Positions 43,691-53,131 of a stretch of DNA of 64,000 nt are shown here, piece after piece. Both the position numbers and the translations under genes were made by a program. Below the pieces are notes generated by a model that made no database searches, was not told the DNA's origin, and worked only from the letters and a program-made list of their open reading frames with translations. Numbering within the stretch: position 1 is the stretch's first letter; each line of letters opens with the position of its first letter. Location of the stretch: NCBI GenBank assembly GCA_910579655.1, contig CAJTVE010000004.1:14578-78577 (forward strand). Direction: 5' to 3'. This DNA is from an uncultured Allobaculum sp. Its GTDB lineage: Bacteria > Bacillota_I > Bacilli_A > Erysipelotrichales > Erysipelotrichaceae.

Positions 43691-44107
43691 ATGAAGAAAT
43701 TTTTTGACGAATTCAAAGAATTCATTTCCCGCGGCAACGTCATGGATATGGCTGTTGGTATCATCGTGGGTTCTGCTTTCACCGCTATTGTGACTTCATT
43801 GGTGAATGATCTGATTATGCCTCTGGTTGGCATCATCACGGGTGGTATCAACATTTCTGACCTGGCCGTAACCGTAGGGACTGCCGACCTGAAATATGGT
43901 TCGTTCTTACAGGCAGTGATCAACTTCCTGATTATTTCTTTCGTTGTCTTCAGCATGGTCAAAGCCATGAATGCAGCGAAAAACAAAGCCGAAGCGCTTG
44001 CCGGCAAGAAAAAAGCCGAGGAAGAGAAAAAAGAAGAAGAAAAACCAGATCCCCAGATTGTTCTGCTTACCGAAATCCGCGATCTGCTCCAGAAAGAAGA
44101 GAAATAA
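43691..44107 (+). CDS. mscL: Large-conductance mechanosensitive channel
   Basis: The 138-residue protein starts at ATG 43691 after AAGGAGATTTGAAT. TM1 carries the MscL signature (FKEFISRGNVMDMAVGIIVGSAFTAIVTSLVNDLIMP) and TM2 is FLQAVINFLIISFVVFSMVKAMN. A cytoplasmic helix KIPDPQIVLLTEIRDLL-type bundle (here KPDPQIVLLTEIRDLLQK) follows a Lys/Glu linker. It opens under severe hypo-osmotic shock. Confidence 0.95.
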   Translation: MKKFFDEFKEFISRGNVMDMAVGIIVGSAFTAIVTSLVNDLIMPLVGIITGGINISDLAVTVGTADLKYGSFLQAVINFLIISFVVFSMVKAMNAAKNKAEALAGKKKAEEEKKEEEKPDPQIVLLTEIRDLLQKEEK

Positions 44108-44185
44108 TCTCGACTCTCAAATTTGGATTCTGACCAGAATGAATCCATTCTCACAATTCATCCAACAAAATCTAACCAACAAAAA

Positions 44186-44228
44186 ACGGATGGCTTTCCT
44201 GATGGAAGGTCATCCATTTTTTTTGAAC
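44186..44228 (+). terminator. Intrinsic terminator after mscL
   Basis: GGATGGCTTTCC pairs with GGAAGGTCATCC (one mismatch) around TGAT and is followed by ATTTTTTTT. Confidence 0.85.
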
Positions 44229-44357
44229 CCATATTGGAATGATTAACCTGAAATCGATGAAACTTGAAATCAGAAAGGACACGGTGTCTGCTTTAAAGAG
44301 AAGTGCAGATTTTGAGTGTTGAATTGAGGGGAGTACTGGACTCAGACTTGCCGGGGA

Positions 44358-45545
44358 TTACTGGTTCTGGTCCTGGTGTTCTAAAAAGAAGCGGGTTTCC
44401 ATCAGACGCTTGGCAGCCTGGCGGATGGTGAAACTGTTGACCACCAGAGCCAGACGGACATAGCGCCGGCCTTCTTCTCCTAACGCATTGCCGGGGGTAA
44501 CCAGAATGCCGGTATCATTGAGCAGCTTTTTAGCAAAGACATAGGAATCTTCATATTCATCTGGGATTTTCGCCCAGACAAACATCGTTCCGGCAGGCAG
44601 ATGAATCGGCCAGCCGGCAGCGGTAAATTCCTTTTCGATCAGTTCACGGCGGGCCATATACGTTTCACGGGTCTTCTTGACAATATCCTTGCCGATTTTC
44701 AGGGCCGTAATGCCGGCATATTGAACCGGAATGAAAATGCCGTAATCCAGATTGGATTTAAGCTTTTTGTATTGGGCAATGACTTCTTTATTGCCGCAAA
44801 GAACGCCAAGTCTGGCCCCGGCCATCCCATACGATTTAGAGAAAGAATTCAGCTCAACACCAACTTCACTTGCACCTGGGAAGGATAAGAAACTCTGACC
44901 GGGTTCGCCTTCAAAGACAAGATCGGAATAGGCATTATCATAAACAACCAGGATCTCGTTGTCGTGGGCAAAACGGATCAGTTTTTCAATAAACCAGTCT
45001 GGAGCCGTAGCGCCAGTTGGGTTATTCGGGTAGCAGACAATCATCATTTTGGCTTTGCGGCGGGATTCTTCATCAATCGCATCAAAGTCAATGAGAAAGT
45101 CGTTTTCTTCTTTGAGCGGCATGTAAATGATGTCAGCCTGCGCGATATGGGGAGCATCGACATAGGCAGGGTAGTAAGGATCCTGGATCAGAATGCCATC
45201 ATGCGGATTGCAGTAAAGCAGCGGCAGGTTGACTAAAGCCTCCTGGGAGCCCTGCAACAGGCAGATTTCATCCTGTTCGAGATGGACGCGATAACGTGTC
45301 TGGTACCATTTCTGAATGGCTTCAATCAGCTCAGGGAGTGGGTCTACCGCATAGCGGTAATTGCCTGGATGTCTGGCTTCGATGCATAACGTCTGAATGA
45401 CCGAAGGTGCAGGCGGGATATCGGGAGAACCCAGGGTAAAATCCAAAACCCGGGTACGGGTATTCTTTTCAAATTCCTCTTTTTCAGCGCGCAGATCGGT
45501 AAAGACCGATGTCTGCAAAAAATCCATTCTTCTGGCAATGTCCAT
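44358..45545 (-). CDS. Class I/II PLP-dependent aminotransferase
   Basis: The 395-residue protein has the fold type I pattern: LLQGSQEALVNLPLLY (phosphate cup), YPNNPTGATAP (Asn and Tyr around PLP), VVYDNAYSDLVF (Asp that pairs with the pyridine N), SFSKSYGMAGARLG (catalytic Lys) and VRLALV at the end (substrate carboxylate Arg). It is closest in pattern to LL-diaminopimelate or aspartate-type aminotransferases (AspB/DapL-like), but the exact substrate cannot be assigned. It is monocistronic on the minus strand. Confidence 0.88.
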   Translation of the reverse strand: MDIARRMDFLQTSVFTDLRAEKEEFEKNTRTRVLDFTLGSPDIPPAPSVIQTLCIEARHPGNYRYAVDPLPELIEAIQKWYQTRYRVHLEQDEICLLQGSQEALVNLPLLYCNPHDGILIQDPYYPAYVDAPHIAQADIIYMPLKEENDFLIDFDAIDEESRRKAKMMIVCYPNNPTGATAPDWFIEKLIRFAHDNEILVVYDNAYSDLVFEGEPGQSFLSFPGASEVGVELNSFSKSYGMAGARLGVLCGNKEVIAQYKKLKSNLDYGIFIPVQYAGITALKIGKDIVKKTRETYMARRELIEKEFTAAGWPIHLPAGTMFVWAKIPDEYEDSYVFAKKLLNDTGILVTPGNALGEEGRRYVRLALVVNSFTIRQAAKRLMETRFFLEHQDQNQ

Positions 45546-45738
45546 AAAAAAACCTCCAAAGCATCTGCCTGATATGCAGCAGGTTCATACGACAGATGCA
45601 CTGTGTTCATTCTAACAAATCCCCCCTTAAAAAGTTCTGAATGTTTTTCTTGCCTTTTCAATTCGTTTCCGTTATTCTGTTCAAGTCGTAAGGCAGACGC
45701 CGCTTCGAAAAGGGCCTCGAAAAAATAAAAAAATCGAG

Positions 45739-45767
45739 TTGCACTTCTCAAACGAATCTGTTAGAAT
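45739..45767 (+). promoter_or_regulatory. Promoter of tRNA-Trp
   Basis: TTGCAC (45739-45744), 17-bp spacer and TAGAAT (45762-45767). Confidence 0.8.
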
Positions 45768-45779
45768 ATACGAGCGCTT

Positions 45780-45853
45780 AGGGGTATAGTTCAATGGTAG
45801 AACAACGGTCTCCAAAACCGTTGATGTGGGTTCAACTCCTGCTACCCCTGCCA
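45780..45853 (+). tRNA. tRNA-Trp (anticodon CCA)
   Basis: The cloverleaf has acceptor AGGGGTA/TACCCCT, D arm GTTCAATGGTAGAAC, anticodon arm ACGGT-CTCCAAA-ACCGT and T arm with GGTTCAACTCC. The discriminator is G and CCA is encoded. It reads UGG. Confidence 0.95.
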
Positions 45854-45861
45854 TTTCGAAA

Positions 45862-45902
45862 GTATCGGTATCTCATCACTGAGGTGCCGTTTTTTTTTGC
45901 TT
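45862..45902 (+). terminator. Intrinsic terminator after tRNA-Trp
   Basis: CGGTATCTCA pairs imperfectly with TGAGGTGCCG around TCAC and is followed by TTTTTTTTTT. Confidence 0.75.
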
Positions 45903-46110
45903 TTGTTCTTCTATGCTTCTGTGTTTTTTTATTTTTTTGAAAAGACGAAATCCAGCTTGTTGCCTGGAGTTGAAATAAGGAAAAATGGGCAGAAAGTGAA
46001 CTGGAAAGACGCTGAACAGAACCGGATTGAAAAAGGAAAACGCCCTTTTGCATTCCAGAACAAGTTTTTAAAGAGTTCTGCGAAAATAAGACCATCAGGA
46101 GGAAGTTCTT

Positions 46111-46365
46111 ATGCATGAACAACAGGCAATCCTGCAAATCGAACAGGCAGCAGGGCGTGAATATACATATCTGGGGGAGGATAAGAGTTTCTTCAACAGC
46201 ATCGGTCATTTTGAAGTGCTCGACGATATGAACTGCTGCGCCCCTACAAATTCGGTTCTGTTTGCGTTTTATACCAAAAACCGCAGAAAAGTCATGAGCG
46301 CAGAAGATTTTCTGGAATTTTTTGCCCATTGTCTGGAAAGAAAAGAGAGTCCAGAAAACGAATAA
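46111..46365 (+). CDS. Small acidic protein of unknown function
   Basis: The 84-residue frame starts after an excellent site (AGGAGGAAGTTCTT, then ATG), which is the main reason to accept it. The sequence includes LGEDKSFFNSIGHFEVLDDMNCCAPTNSVL and ends in a helical, charged tail (EDFLEFFAHCLERKES). Three cysteines are present and there is no membrane segment. No family is recognised. It lies between tRNA-Trp and the convergent MATE gene. Confidence 0.65.
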   Translation: MHEQQAILQIEQAAGREYTYLGEDKSFFNSIGHFEVLDDMNCCAPTNSVLFAFYTKNRRKVMSAEDFLEFFAHCLERKESPENE

Positions 46366-46502
46366 ATTCGAATCCATCGAATGATCAGGAATCTGCAAAA
46401 GGCGGCTCGTGAATACCCGGTCAGAAAGAGAAGTCGTTTTAGTGGAAAAGCCAGAGAGACTCCGGTATTCTTGGAAAACGAACCCAAAACTGAAGAACAA
46501 GA

Positions 46503-46546
46503 AAAAGGCAGGCCAGATCCTCGAAAGGATCCGGCCTGCCTTGATT
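46503..46546. terminator. Terminator hairpin between the small protein and MATE genes
   Basis: GGCAGGCCAGATCCT pairs with AGGATCCGGCCTGCC (one mismatch) around CGAA, followed by TTGATTC; the T-run is weak. Confidence 0.65.
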
Positions 46547-46595
46547 CATTTTGAGACAAAATGGGTTTGATTCATTCAGTGGACTGCCCGCAAAA

Positions 46596-48032
46596 CTAAG
46601 CAGCCTGGTGAGCCGCTTCAGTTTCCTGGGCGGTTTTGGCGGCATCGGCACTTGCCTTGTTGGCCGCAATCAGAGCTGGCAGTTTGTGTTTGGCGTAGCG
46701 GTAGAACATGAAGGCAGTCGTAACGGAGGCAACAACATCCGAGATCGGTTCAGCCAGGAATACCGCAAAGACTTTGTCTGGGATAAACGTTGGGAGAATG
46801 TAGATCAATGGAATCAGCAGAATGATTTTTCTGAAGACAGCCAGAAACAGGGAAGTCTTTGCGTTGCCAAGAGATACAAATGTCTGCTGGCAGGCAATCT
46901 GCATGCCGAAGATACAAATTCCAGCAATGTAAATGCGTAAAGCCCAGCTTGTGTATTCAATCAGCTCTGGAGTTGACGTAAACATCCGGGCCATCATTCC
47001 TGGTGCGATTTCGCAAAGCAGGCAGATACTGATGGAATACGTTAAGCAGCAGGTCAGCAGCAGTCTGAATGTATGCAGGACACGATCTTTGTTACCCGCT
47101 CCAAAGTTATACGACAGAATTGGCTGGCCGCCCTGACAAAGCCCTTGCAGTGGAAGAACCGCAAACTGCATCACGGAAGACAGAATGGTCATCGAACCAA
47201 CGGCTAAGTCGCCGCCATAGCGCATCAGCGAAGTGTTGAAACTGATGGTCAGCAGGCTTTCGGTAATCTGCATGATGAAGGGGGACAGACCTAAAGCCAG
47301 ACATGGACCAAGAATCCGGAAGTTCAGACGCATATATTTCTTCTGAATGTGCAGATAGGAGTGTTTCGAGTTTAAAAACCAGAGCACGAAGATGGCGGAG
47401 ACACTCTGGGAAAGAATGGTAGCCAGAGCAGCCCCTTGAACCCCCATGTTGAACACGAAGATAAAGATCGGGTCCAGAACAATGTTTAACAAAGCGCCAA
47501 TACATACAGTGGCCATGCCCCACATGGAGTAGCCCTGAGCATTGATAAACGCATTCAGACCTAAAGCAACCTGAACGAAGATGGTTCCCATCGCATAAAT
47601 CCGGATATAGCTCCAGGCATATGGCAGCGTGGTTTCACTCGCACCAAAGGCAAGAAGCAGATCCTGACCGAATATTTCAACAATTACAGTCAGAATCAGG
47701 GCAATGAGGACCAGCAGAGTAAACGAACCGGAAAGAATCCGTTCAGAGGTTTCTTTATCGTTGCGGCCTAAAAAGATCGCCGCCCGCGGGGCAGCCCCCA
47801 TGCACACCAGCGCCGCAAACGCGGAAACGGTGGTGATCAGCGGCATCGTAACCCCAAGTCCGGTCAGGGCTGCGTAGCCGACGTTTGGAATGTGCCCAAT
47901 GTACATCCGGTCAACAATGTTATAGAGAACATTGATGATCTGGGCGGTAATACAGGGAATCGCCAGTGAAAACAGAAGTTTGCCAACGGGTGCGGTTCCC
48001 AAATCCGGTTTAGCGGATTGGTTCTTTTTCAT
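46596..48032 (-). CDS. MATE family efflux transporter
   Basis: The 478-residue protein has 12 predicted TM helices in two homologous halves (for example YNIVDRMYIGHIPNVGYAALTGLGVTMP in the first, and QGGQPILSYNFGAGNKDRVLHTF in the second). The QPI-YN-GA motif is typical of the NorM/DinF-MepA class. It exports cationic drugs or metabolites using Na+ or H+ gradients. AAAGAAAGGATG precedes the start on the minus strand. The substrate is unknown. Confidence 0.9.
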   Translation of the reverse strand: MKKNQSAKPDLGTAPVGKLLFSLAIPCITAQIINVLYNIVDRMYIGHIPNVGYAALTGLGVTMPLITTVSAFAALVCMGAAPRAAIFLGRNDKETSERILSGSFTLLVLIALILTVIVEIFGQDLLLAFGASETTLPYAWSYIRIYAMGTIFVQVALGLNAFINAQGYSMWGMATVCIGALLNIVLDPIFIFVFNMGVQGAALATILSQSVSAIFVLWFLNSKHSYLHIQKKYMRLNFRILGPCLALGLSPFIMQITESLLTISFNTSLMRYGGDLAVGSMTILSSVMQFAVLPLQGLCQGGQPILSYNFGAGNKDRVLHTFRLLLTCCLTYSISICLLCEIAPGMMARMFTSTPELIEYTSWALRIYIAGICIFGMQIACQQTFVSLGNAKTSLFLAVFRKIILLIPLIYILPTFIPDKVFAVFLAEPISDVVASVTTAFMFYRYAKHKLPALIAANKASADAAKTAQETEAAHQAA

Positions 48033-48391
48033 AAGATCAAGTTTTCATCCTTTCTTTATTTCCAGTACGCTTATGACGCTATGGAAATTGTACGTTGATT
48101 GATTCACTTTTTACAGTGCTCAAAATCGGCTTAAAGCCAGACGGTGCTGAATCTGGCAGTTGATCTGAGAACAGGCAAATGAAAGGCGTAACCAGAGGGC
48201 AGATGATTAGAATGGAACCAGAAACAGCTGCCCAGTCAGTCAAATTGCTTGTCTGTAGATCAAAAAGAATCCAGATAGGATGATATCATCTGATTCTGAT
48301 TAAAGGATTTCAATCCATCATAAGGAAACCGCTGCAAGATCGGTGCGTTCTGTTGGATTTTGAAAGCAAGACAAGGCAATCAAGGAGTTCT
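48033..48391. other. Divergent intergenic region
   Basis: About 360 bp between the MATE and esterase genes; it should hold both promoters. I see no conserved RNA or repeat. Confidence 0.4.
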
Positions 48392-49090
48392 ATGTCAAAA
48401 ATCGTTCCGAACTATTCTTTCCAGCAGGGAATGCTGCATGTCCACATTTTTTCCTGTAAACAACCCGATGCCCCCATCATTTATCTGCATGATCTGAATG
48501 GCTATGGCCGCCAGATTCTTCCCCTTTTAAAAGACTATCCATCTTTTCATCTGGTGACGATCACCATTCCTGACAATCTCTGGTCGCACATTCTGGCTCC
48601 ATGGAATACACCGGTCGGCTTTCCAGAATATGTCGCCTGTACCGGTGGTGCGCCGCAATACCTCAAAACATTTGTGGAAGAAATCATTCCGCATGCGGAA
48701 AGCCTGCTGCCGCCTGTTTCATGGCGGGGAATTGCAGGCTATTCGTTAGCCGGTCTGTTTTCGATTTACGCGATGTGCGAAACCGAGTTGTTCGACCGGG
48801 TTGCCAGCGCCTGTGGTTCGCTGTGGTTTCCAGACTTTGAAAACTGGTTTACCCGCCACCTTCCTTTGAGACTGCCAAAATCTGTCTATTTTTCTTCAAG
48901 CCGGAATGAATACTATACCACCAATCCATTTCTGGCCCCAAACCAGAAAACAACTGAGTCCATTCAACACTGGCTGGACCGCCACCATGTCCAGACCACC
49001 TTTGTACTCAATCCTGGAAACCATTATCAGGATGCCATCCCCCGAACAGCGGCCGCTGTGGGCTGGATTCTTGAAAATCCGCGCGGCTAG
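48392..49090 (+). CDS. Alpha/beta-hydrolase esterase-like protein
   Basis: Start ATG 48392 follows CAAGGAGTTCT. The 232-residue protein has the nucleophile elbow GIAGYSLAGLFSIYAMCE (G-x-S-x-x-G), with an Asp/Glu region around VYFSSSRNEYYT and a His in VLNPGNHYQDAIP. The pattern recalls esterase D / enterochelin-esterase-like hydrolases. There is no signal peptide, so it should be cytoplasmic. The substrate is unknown. A terminator follows. Confidence 0.82.
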   Translation: MSKIVPNYSFQQGMLHVHIFSCKQPDAPIIYLHDLNGYGRQILPLLKDYPSFHLVTITIPDNLWSHILAPWNTPVGFPEYVACTGGAPQYLKTFVEEIIPHAESLLPPVSWRGIAGYSLAGLFSIYAMCETELFDRVASACGSLWFPDFENWFTRHLPLRLPKSVYFSSSRNEYYTTNPFLAPNQKTTESIQHWLDRHHVQTTFVLNPGNHYQDAIPRTAAAVGWILENPRG

Positions 49091-49118
49091 AGTGAAAATT
49101 AATTTTCAATCGAAAGGT

Positions 49119-49158
49119 GAAGGAAGGATCTTAATGGATCGCCTTCCCTTTTTTTCAT
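49119..49158 (+). terminator. Intrinsic terminator after the esterase gene
   Basis: GGAAGG pairs with CCTTCC, enclosing an inner GATC/GATC stem (ATCTTAATGGAT), followed by CTTTTTTTC. Confidence 0.75.
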
Positions 49159-49626
49159 GTCGTTTTTCATGCGGCGTCAGGCCAAAGAAAGTCGAAAATA
49201 CACGCAGGGCCGCAGGGACACAGGGGCACAGAGAAGATCAATGAAAAAAACGCCCCCGGTCAGGAAAGGCTGGATCCGGGATCTGAATGAAGGCTGAAAA
49301 GAGCAGGATTTCTTTGGGACATGCCGCTTCTTGCCAAAACGCTTGTTTTGAATGAACCGGATTTGGTGATTTTTTTGCGGAAAAGAGATGGAATTGACTG
49401 GCTGTAAGGGATCACTGACGACTGTACAAAACAAATAGTGTGGTTTTTCGTATAATTGAACCATCCGTAACTTTATGGAACTCTTCCATAGAGGCGGTAA
49501 AGCGGATATTTCTGCTTTTCCAATGGTATCACTGCCATTTTTACAGATCGTTTTGCGGCGATTGCCAGAAATGATCTGTCTGATTGACGATTTTAAGTCA
49601 GATTTTGCATAAGAAAGGAGGATCTG
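49159..49626. other. Intergenic region upstream of the YfhO gene
   Basis: No protein is supported. A TATAAT-like box lies at about 49451 (TTTTTCGTATAATTG). A short TATGGAACTCTTCCATA hairpin (about 49474-49490) sits in the presumed 5' untranslated region. Confidence 0.5.
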
Positions 49627-52548
49627 ATGTCGAGAGTCAAGAGTTGGATGAGCAAGATCCAGGCAGTGGGCGATCGTCTTTATCGTCCCTTTACAAAAAT
49701 TAAGAGTCTGCCGTTGCGGGCAGTCGTTGTTTCTTTGTGCCTCAGTTCTGTGATCTGGTTTGCGGCCGCTCTGATCATTCGACTGGCCCCTTTTGGGGAT
49801 GAGTCTTTATGCACCAATGACGGGTATGCGCAATATATGCCGTTTTTATCGGAATTCTGGTCAGTCTTCAAAGAAGGCGGGTCAGTGCTCTACTCGTGGC
49901 ATGGCGCTCTGGGGTCAAATTTCTATCTGACCATGGCTTATTACCTGTTCAGCCCCTTCAGCTTTCTGGTGCTGCTTTTTGACAAAGCACAGATTCCAAG
50001 CGCAGCCAATCTGATCATCATTCTCAAGAATATTCTTGTGATTGTGATCATGGCCTGGTATCTGGCGACCAGAAATGCCCGCAAGAATGGCATTGCGCTG
50101 GCGGTTGCCTGTGCGATGGCTTATGGCTTTGGGTATTACTTTTTAGGCTATGCGGTCAATTTCATGTGGATGGATTCCATCGCCCTGACGCCATTGATGC
50201 TTTATGGTCTGGAGCGGATCAATACCCGCAAAGGACGATGGTTTTATCTGCTTTCCTTAGCGGGAGCAATTTTGATGAACTTTTATATGGGCGCCATTCT
50301 GTGTATTTTCCTGTTTCTGTATTTCGTGGTCATCGAATGGAAATGGAACAGGGAAGGCTGGAAGGCGGCCGGGTGGTTTGCCGCCTGTTCGATCAGTGCG
50401 GCCCTTTGTGCGGGCATCATTTTATTTCCGGTGATTTATGGCATGCTCATGGCCAATGCTTCACGCATGAGTCCGCCGGATTTTGAAATTTTCAATGACT
50501 GGAAGTATTTCTTTTCCAGACTGCTGCCGGATGCAGGCGTGGTGCGCATTACCCATAATCGCGGAACAATCAATCTGTATATGGGCACGGCTGTACTCTA
50601 TGGCTGTCTGCTCTATCTGTTTTCACCCCAGCCATCCAGAAGAACCAAATACGGCCTGTTGTTTTTATGCCTGCTCTATCTTGCCGCCACGCAGATCAGC
50701 TGGCTGAACTACGCGTTTCACGGTTTCTACCTGCAGCGCCAGGTTCCAAACCGGTTTGCCTTTTTGGTGGTCTTGCTGGCGACACTCATGATGGAATCGG
50801 GTTTCCAGTCGATTAAAAAGCTGAAGTTCTGGAAGATTCTGAGTGCAGGGATCATCAGTGCCGTGTATTTTGGAGTGATTGTGGCCCTCACCGACAAGGA
50901 TCGGCTCTGGCTGGCCTTTCTGCTTCCAGCTGTCTGTGTTCTTTATCTGCTGGCGGCCATGCTCAGACGCCGCAAGGTCATCAGCCTGCTGGTGGCGGTT
51001 GAAAGTGTTGTTGGCCTGACGATGGTTGCTCCAGGTTCGCTGGATGAAAGCTTTACGAATATGTCGGCTTACATTGAAGCGGCAAGAATGACTCCAGGAG
51101 GCCGGGCGGAGATCGAATGTTCAGATATTGCCAATGCGCCAACGCTGTATGGCATGAATGGGGTATCAGCCTTTAACTCGGTCATCAACCCGAAAACAGC
51201 TTCCTTGCTTGGCAAGCTGGGCTTTGCGAGCGGGGAAAACTATTATCGCTTCTTTGGCTACAACCCATTGAGTGCTTTGTTCTTTAATATCCGCTCCATC
51301 ACAACCAAAAAGAATGCTGTTCTTCCGTATCCATACGTTAAGACGGTGGAAGTCCAGGACATGGAAGTCTGGACTTCACCTTATGAAATCCCGATTGGTC
51401 TTTGCCTGGAAGACCCGGATGTAATTTTGAGTTCATCCAATAAGTTCGACAACAACAACGAACTGTTCCCAGATGCCTTTATTGACTATGAACTCACCGC
51501 CAAAGGCAGCGGCGACAGCACATTCAAGAGGGAAGATGGCGTTTATACATTCACTGACATCAAAGCGGATGATCTCAATGTCCTGACGCTTGATCCCGTA
51601 GAAGCCGACAACTTCTATCTGTATGCCAAAGTTGATGGCACCAAGAAATTTACGGTTACGTACAATGGCAAGATCATGGCTGACAATAAATACGAAGGCA
51701 ACATGGTCTACATCGGTGATGTTCTTCCTCAGGATAAGATCCAGATCAGCTTTAAAGCGGAATCGGATAAAGAAAAAGCAACAGTTCGACTGCAAGGAGC
51801 GATCCTGCCCAATGCTCACATTGAAGCTGCGGCTGAGTATCTGATTGGCAACGGTCTGAAAGAGGAAAAGATCGACAAGAATGTCATTACGGGCACTTAC
51901 CATACCGACCACGAACAAACGATGATCTTTACGGTTCCATTTGATGAAGGCTGGAAAGCCCAAGTCAATGGCAGACGAGTGGAAACTTCGGCCTGGCAGG
52001 ATGCCCTGGTTTCTATTCAGGTTCCCGAAGGCGACAGTGAAATCAGGCTCGTCTATATTCCAGCAGGCCTGAATCTGGGAATCTTTGCGAGTGTACTTGG
52101 TGGAATCAGTGCGGCTCTGATTCTGGTGGGCCCCTATGTCATGGATCGCAAAAAACAAAAAGCCGCCAGAGCCAATCCGCCAGAAGCCAATGGCGACAGT
52201 TTTGGAGTGCCTGGCTATCCGGTTTATTTTGGTGAGGATGCCAGACCATCCACGGTTGTTGATCTTTCGGAAATCCGGCAGGAAATGCCAGCTCAAAGAG
52301 AAGAAGAGCTGCAGACGATCTTTGACGAACCGCAGGAAGATCTCGAACCAGCAGAAAAATCTGGTCAGCCAGAAATTTTTGAAGAATCGAAAGATTTGGA
52401 AGATAAGGCTGCCACGAACGTAGCCGAGCAATCAGGAAATCCTGAAAAATCAAAAGAAGTTGAAGGCCAGTCCCAAAATGGACGGATTTTAACAGATAGT
52501 TCACAAACACCAGAGAAAAAAGTCGAAAGTTCTGGAGACCAGAATTGA
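49627..52548 (+). CDS. YfhO family membrane protein (GT-C glycosyltransferase-like)
   Basis: The 973-residue protein starts after GAAAGGAGGATCTG. It has about 11-12 TM helices in residues 28-480, with the GT-C-like first loop containing acidic residues (FGDESLCTNDGYAQYMPFLSEF). The family motif YFLGYAVNFMWMDSIALTPLML follows. A large outside domain (about 490-800) precedes a final TM helix (LGIFASVLGGISAALILVGPYV). The long acidic tail of about 140 residues is disordered. YfhO proteins are linked to lipoteichoic acid glycosylation and surface polymer modification in Firmicutes. The acidic tail is unusually long. Confidence 0.87.
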   Translation: MSRVKSWMSKIQAVGDRLYRPFTKIKSLPLRAVVVSLCLSSVIWFAAALIIRLAPFGDESLCTNDGYAQYMPFLSEFWSVFKEGGSVLYSWHGALGSNFYLTMAYYLFSPFSFLVLLFDKAQIPSAANLIIILKNILVIVIMAWYLATRNARKNGIALAVACAMAYGFGYYFLGYAVNFMWMDSIALTPLMLYGLERINTRKGRWFYLLSLAGAILMNFYMGAILCIFLFLYFVVIEWKWNREGWKAAGWFAACSISAALCAGIILFPVIYGMLMANASRMSPPDFEIFNDWKYFFSRLLPDAGVVRITHNRGTINLYMGTAVLYGCLLYLFSPQPSRRTKYGLLFLCLLYLAATQISWLNYAFHGFYLQRQVPNRFAFLVVLLATLMMESGFQSIKKLKFWKILSAGIISAVYFGVIVALTDKDRLWLAFLLPAVCVLYLLAAMLRRRKVISLLVAVESVVGLTMVAPGSLDESFTNMSAYIEAARMTPGGRAEIECSDIANAPTLYGMNGVSAFNSVINPKTASLLGKLGFASGENYYRFFGYNPLSALFFNIRSITTKKNAVLPYPYVKTVEVQDMEVWTSPYEIPIGLCLEDPDVILSSSNKFDNNNELFPDAFIDYELTAKGSGDSTFKREDGVYTFTDIKADDLNVLTLDPVEADNFYLYAKVDGTKKFTVTYNGKIMADNKYEGNMVYIGDVLPQDKIQISFKAESDKEKATVRLQGAILPNAHIEAAAEYLIGNGLKEEKIDKNVITGTYHTDHEQTMIFTVPFDEGWKAQVNGRRVETSAWQDALVSIQVPEGDSEIRLVYIPAGLNLGIFASVLGGISAALILVGPYVMDRKKQKAARANPPEANGDSFGVPGYPVYFGEDARPSTVVDLSEIRQEMPAQREEELQTIFDEPQEDLEPAEKSGQPEIFEESKDLEDKAATNVAEQSGNPEKSKEVEGQSQNGRILTDSSQTPEKKVESSGDQN

Positions 52549-52635
52549 CCCATTGAACCGGCAGAAGACGAAAATCAGAATCTCAATTGACGAAAGAGGG
52601 ATTTTCAGTCGTCTGAACGTCACCTTCTCAGATCA

Positions 52636-52694
52636 CGAAGCACACCTGTCTTTGCAAAGAAATACTTTGCAAGGACAGGTGTGCTTTTTTCGTG
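52636..52694 (+). terminator. Strong intrinsic terminator after the YfhO gene
   Basis: GCACACCTGTC and inner TTTGCAAAG pair with CTTTGCAAG and GACAGGTGTGC around AAATA, followed by TTTTTTCG. Confidence 0.92.
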
Positions 52695-53131
52695 TTCAAG
52701 AAAACAGGAATCGGCATCAGAAACCAAAAAAGAGAGAATACGCCCTCAATCAGAGAGAACACAGATCCTCTGCGTCTAACTTCCGTTTCAGTCTGGTCAA
52801 TGAGCAACAGAGAAGATCTGAAAATAAGACTATGCTAACTTAAACAGCGAGAAACGCCATTTTTTGGCAGTAAATGACTGTTTCTCTGTTAAAAACAACT
52901 GATTCCAATCTGAATCCAATTATAGAGGAAAAAACTGCCTGTCTTCCAGTTGACTTCAGCCATTTATCGCCTGCTGAAGAGTGGATTCAGACTGGATGCG
53001 ATACCGATGCCGTCAGCAGCTTTGAAAAGAGAGAGGCCTTTGACTAAGCTGCTGCCAGGCAAAACAGCCTATGCTGTTTGAAAACTAGAAACCAATATTG
53101 GCAAGACCAATTACAATTAAAGGAGAATTTT
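52695..53131. other. Intergenic region upstream of hcp
   Basis: About 435 bp with no supported gene. It holds the hcp promoter; no clear Fnr, NsrR or Rex site could be recognised by eye. Confidence 0.4.

Noticed and set aside
49190..49236. CGCAGGG-type short repeats resembling a tandem array
   Set aside because: Only two or three imperfect units; no consistent period.
51433..52431. 332-codon minus-strand ORF inside the YfhO gene
   Set aside because: It is a shadow of the well-supported YfhO reading frame, with no recognisable domain or start signal.
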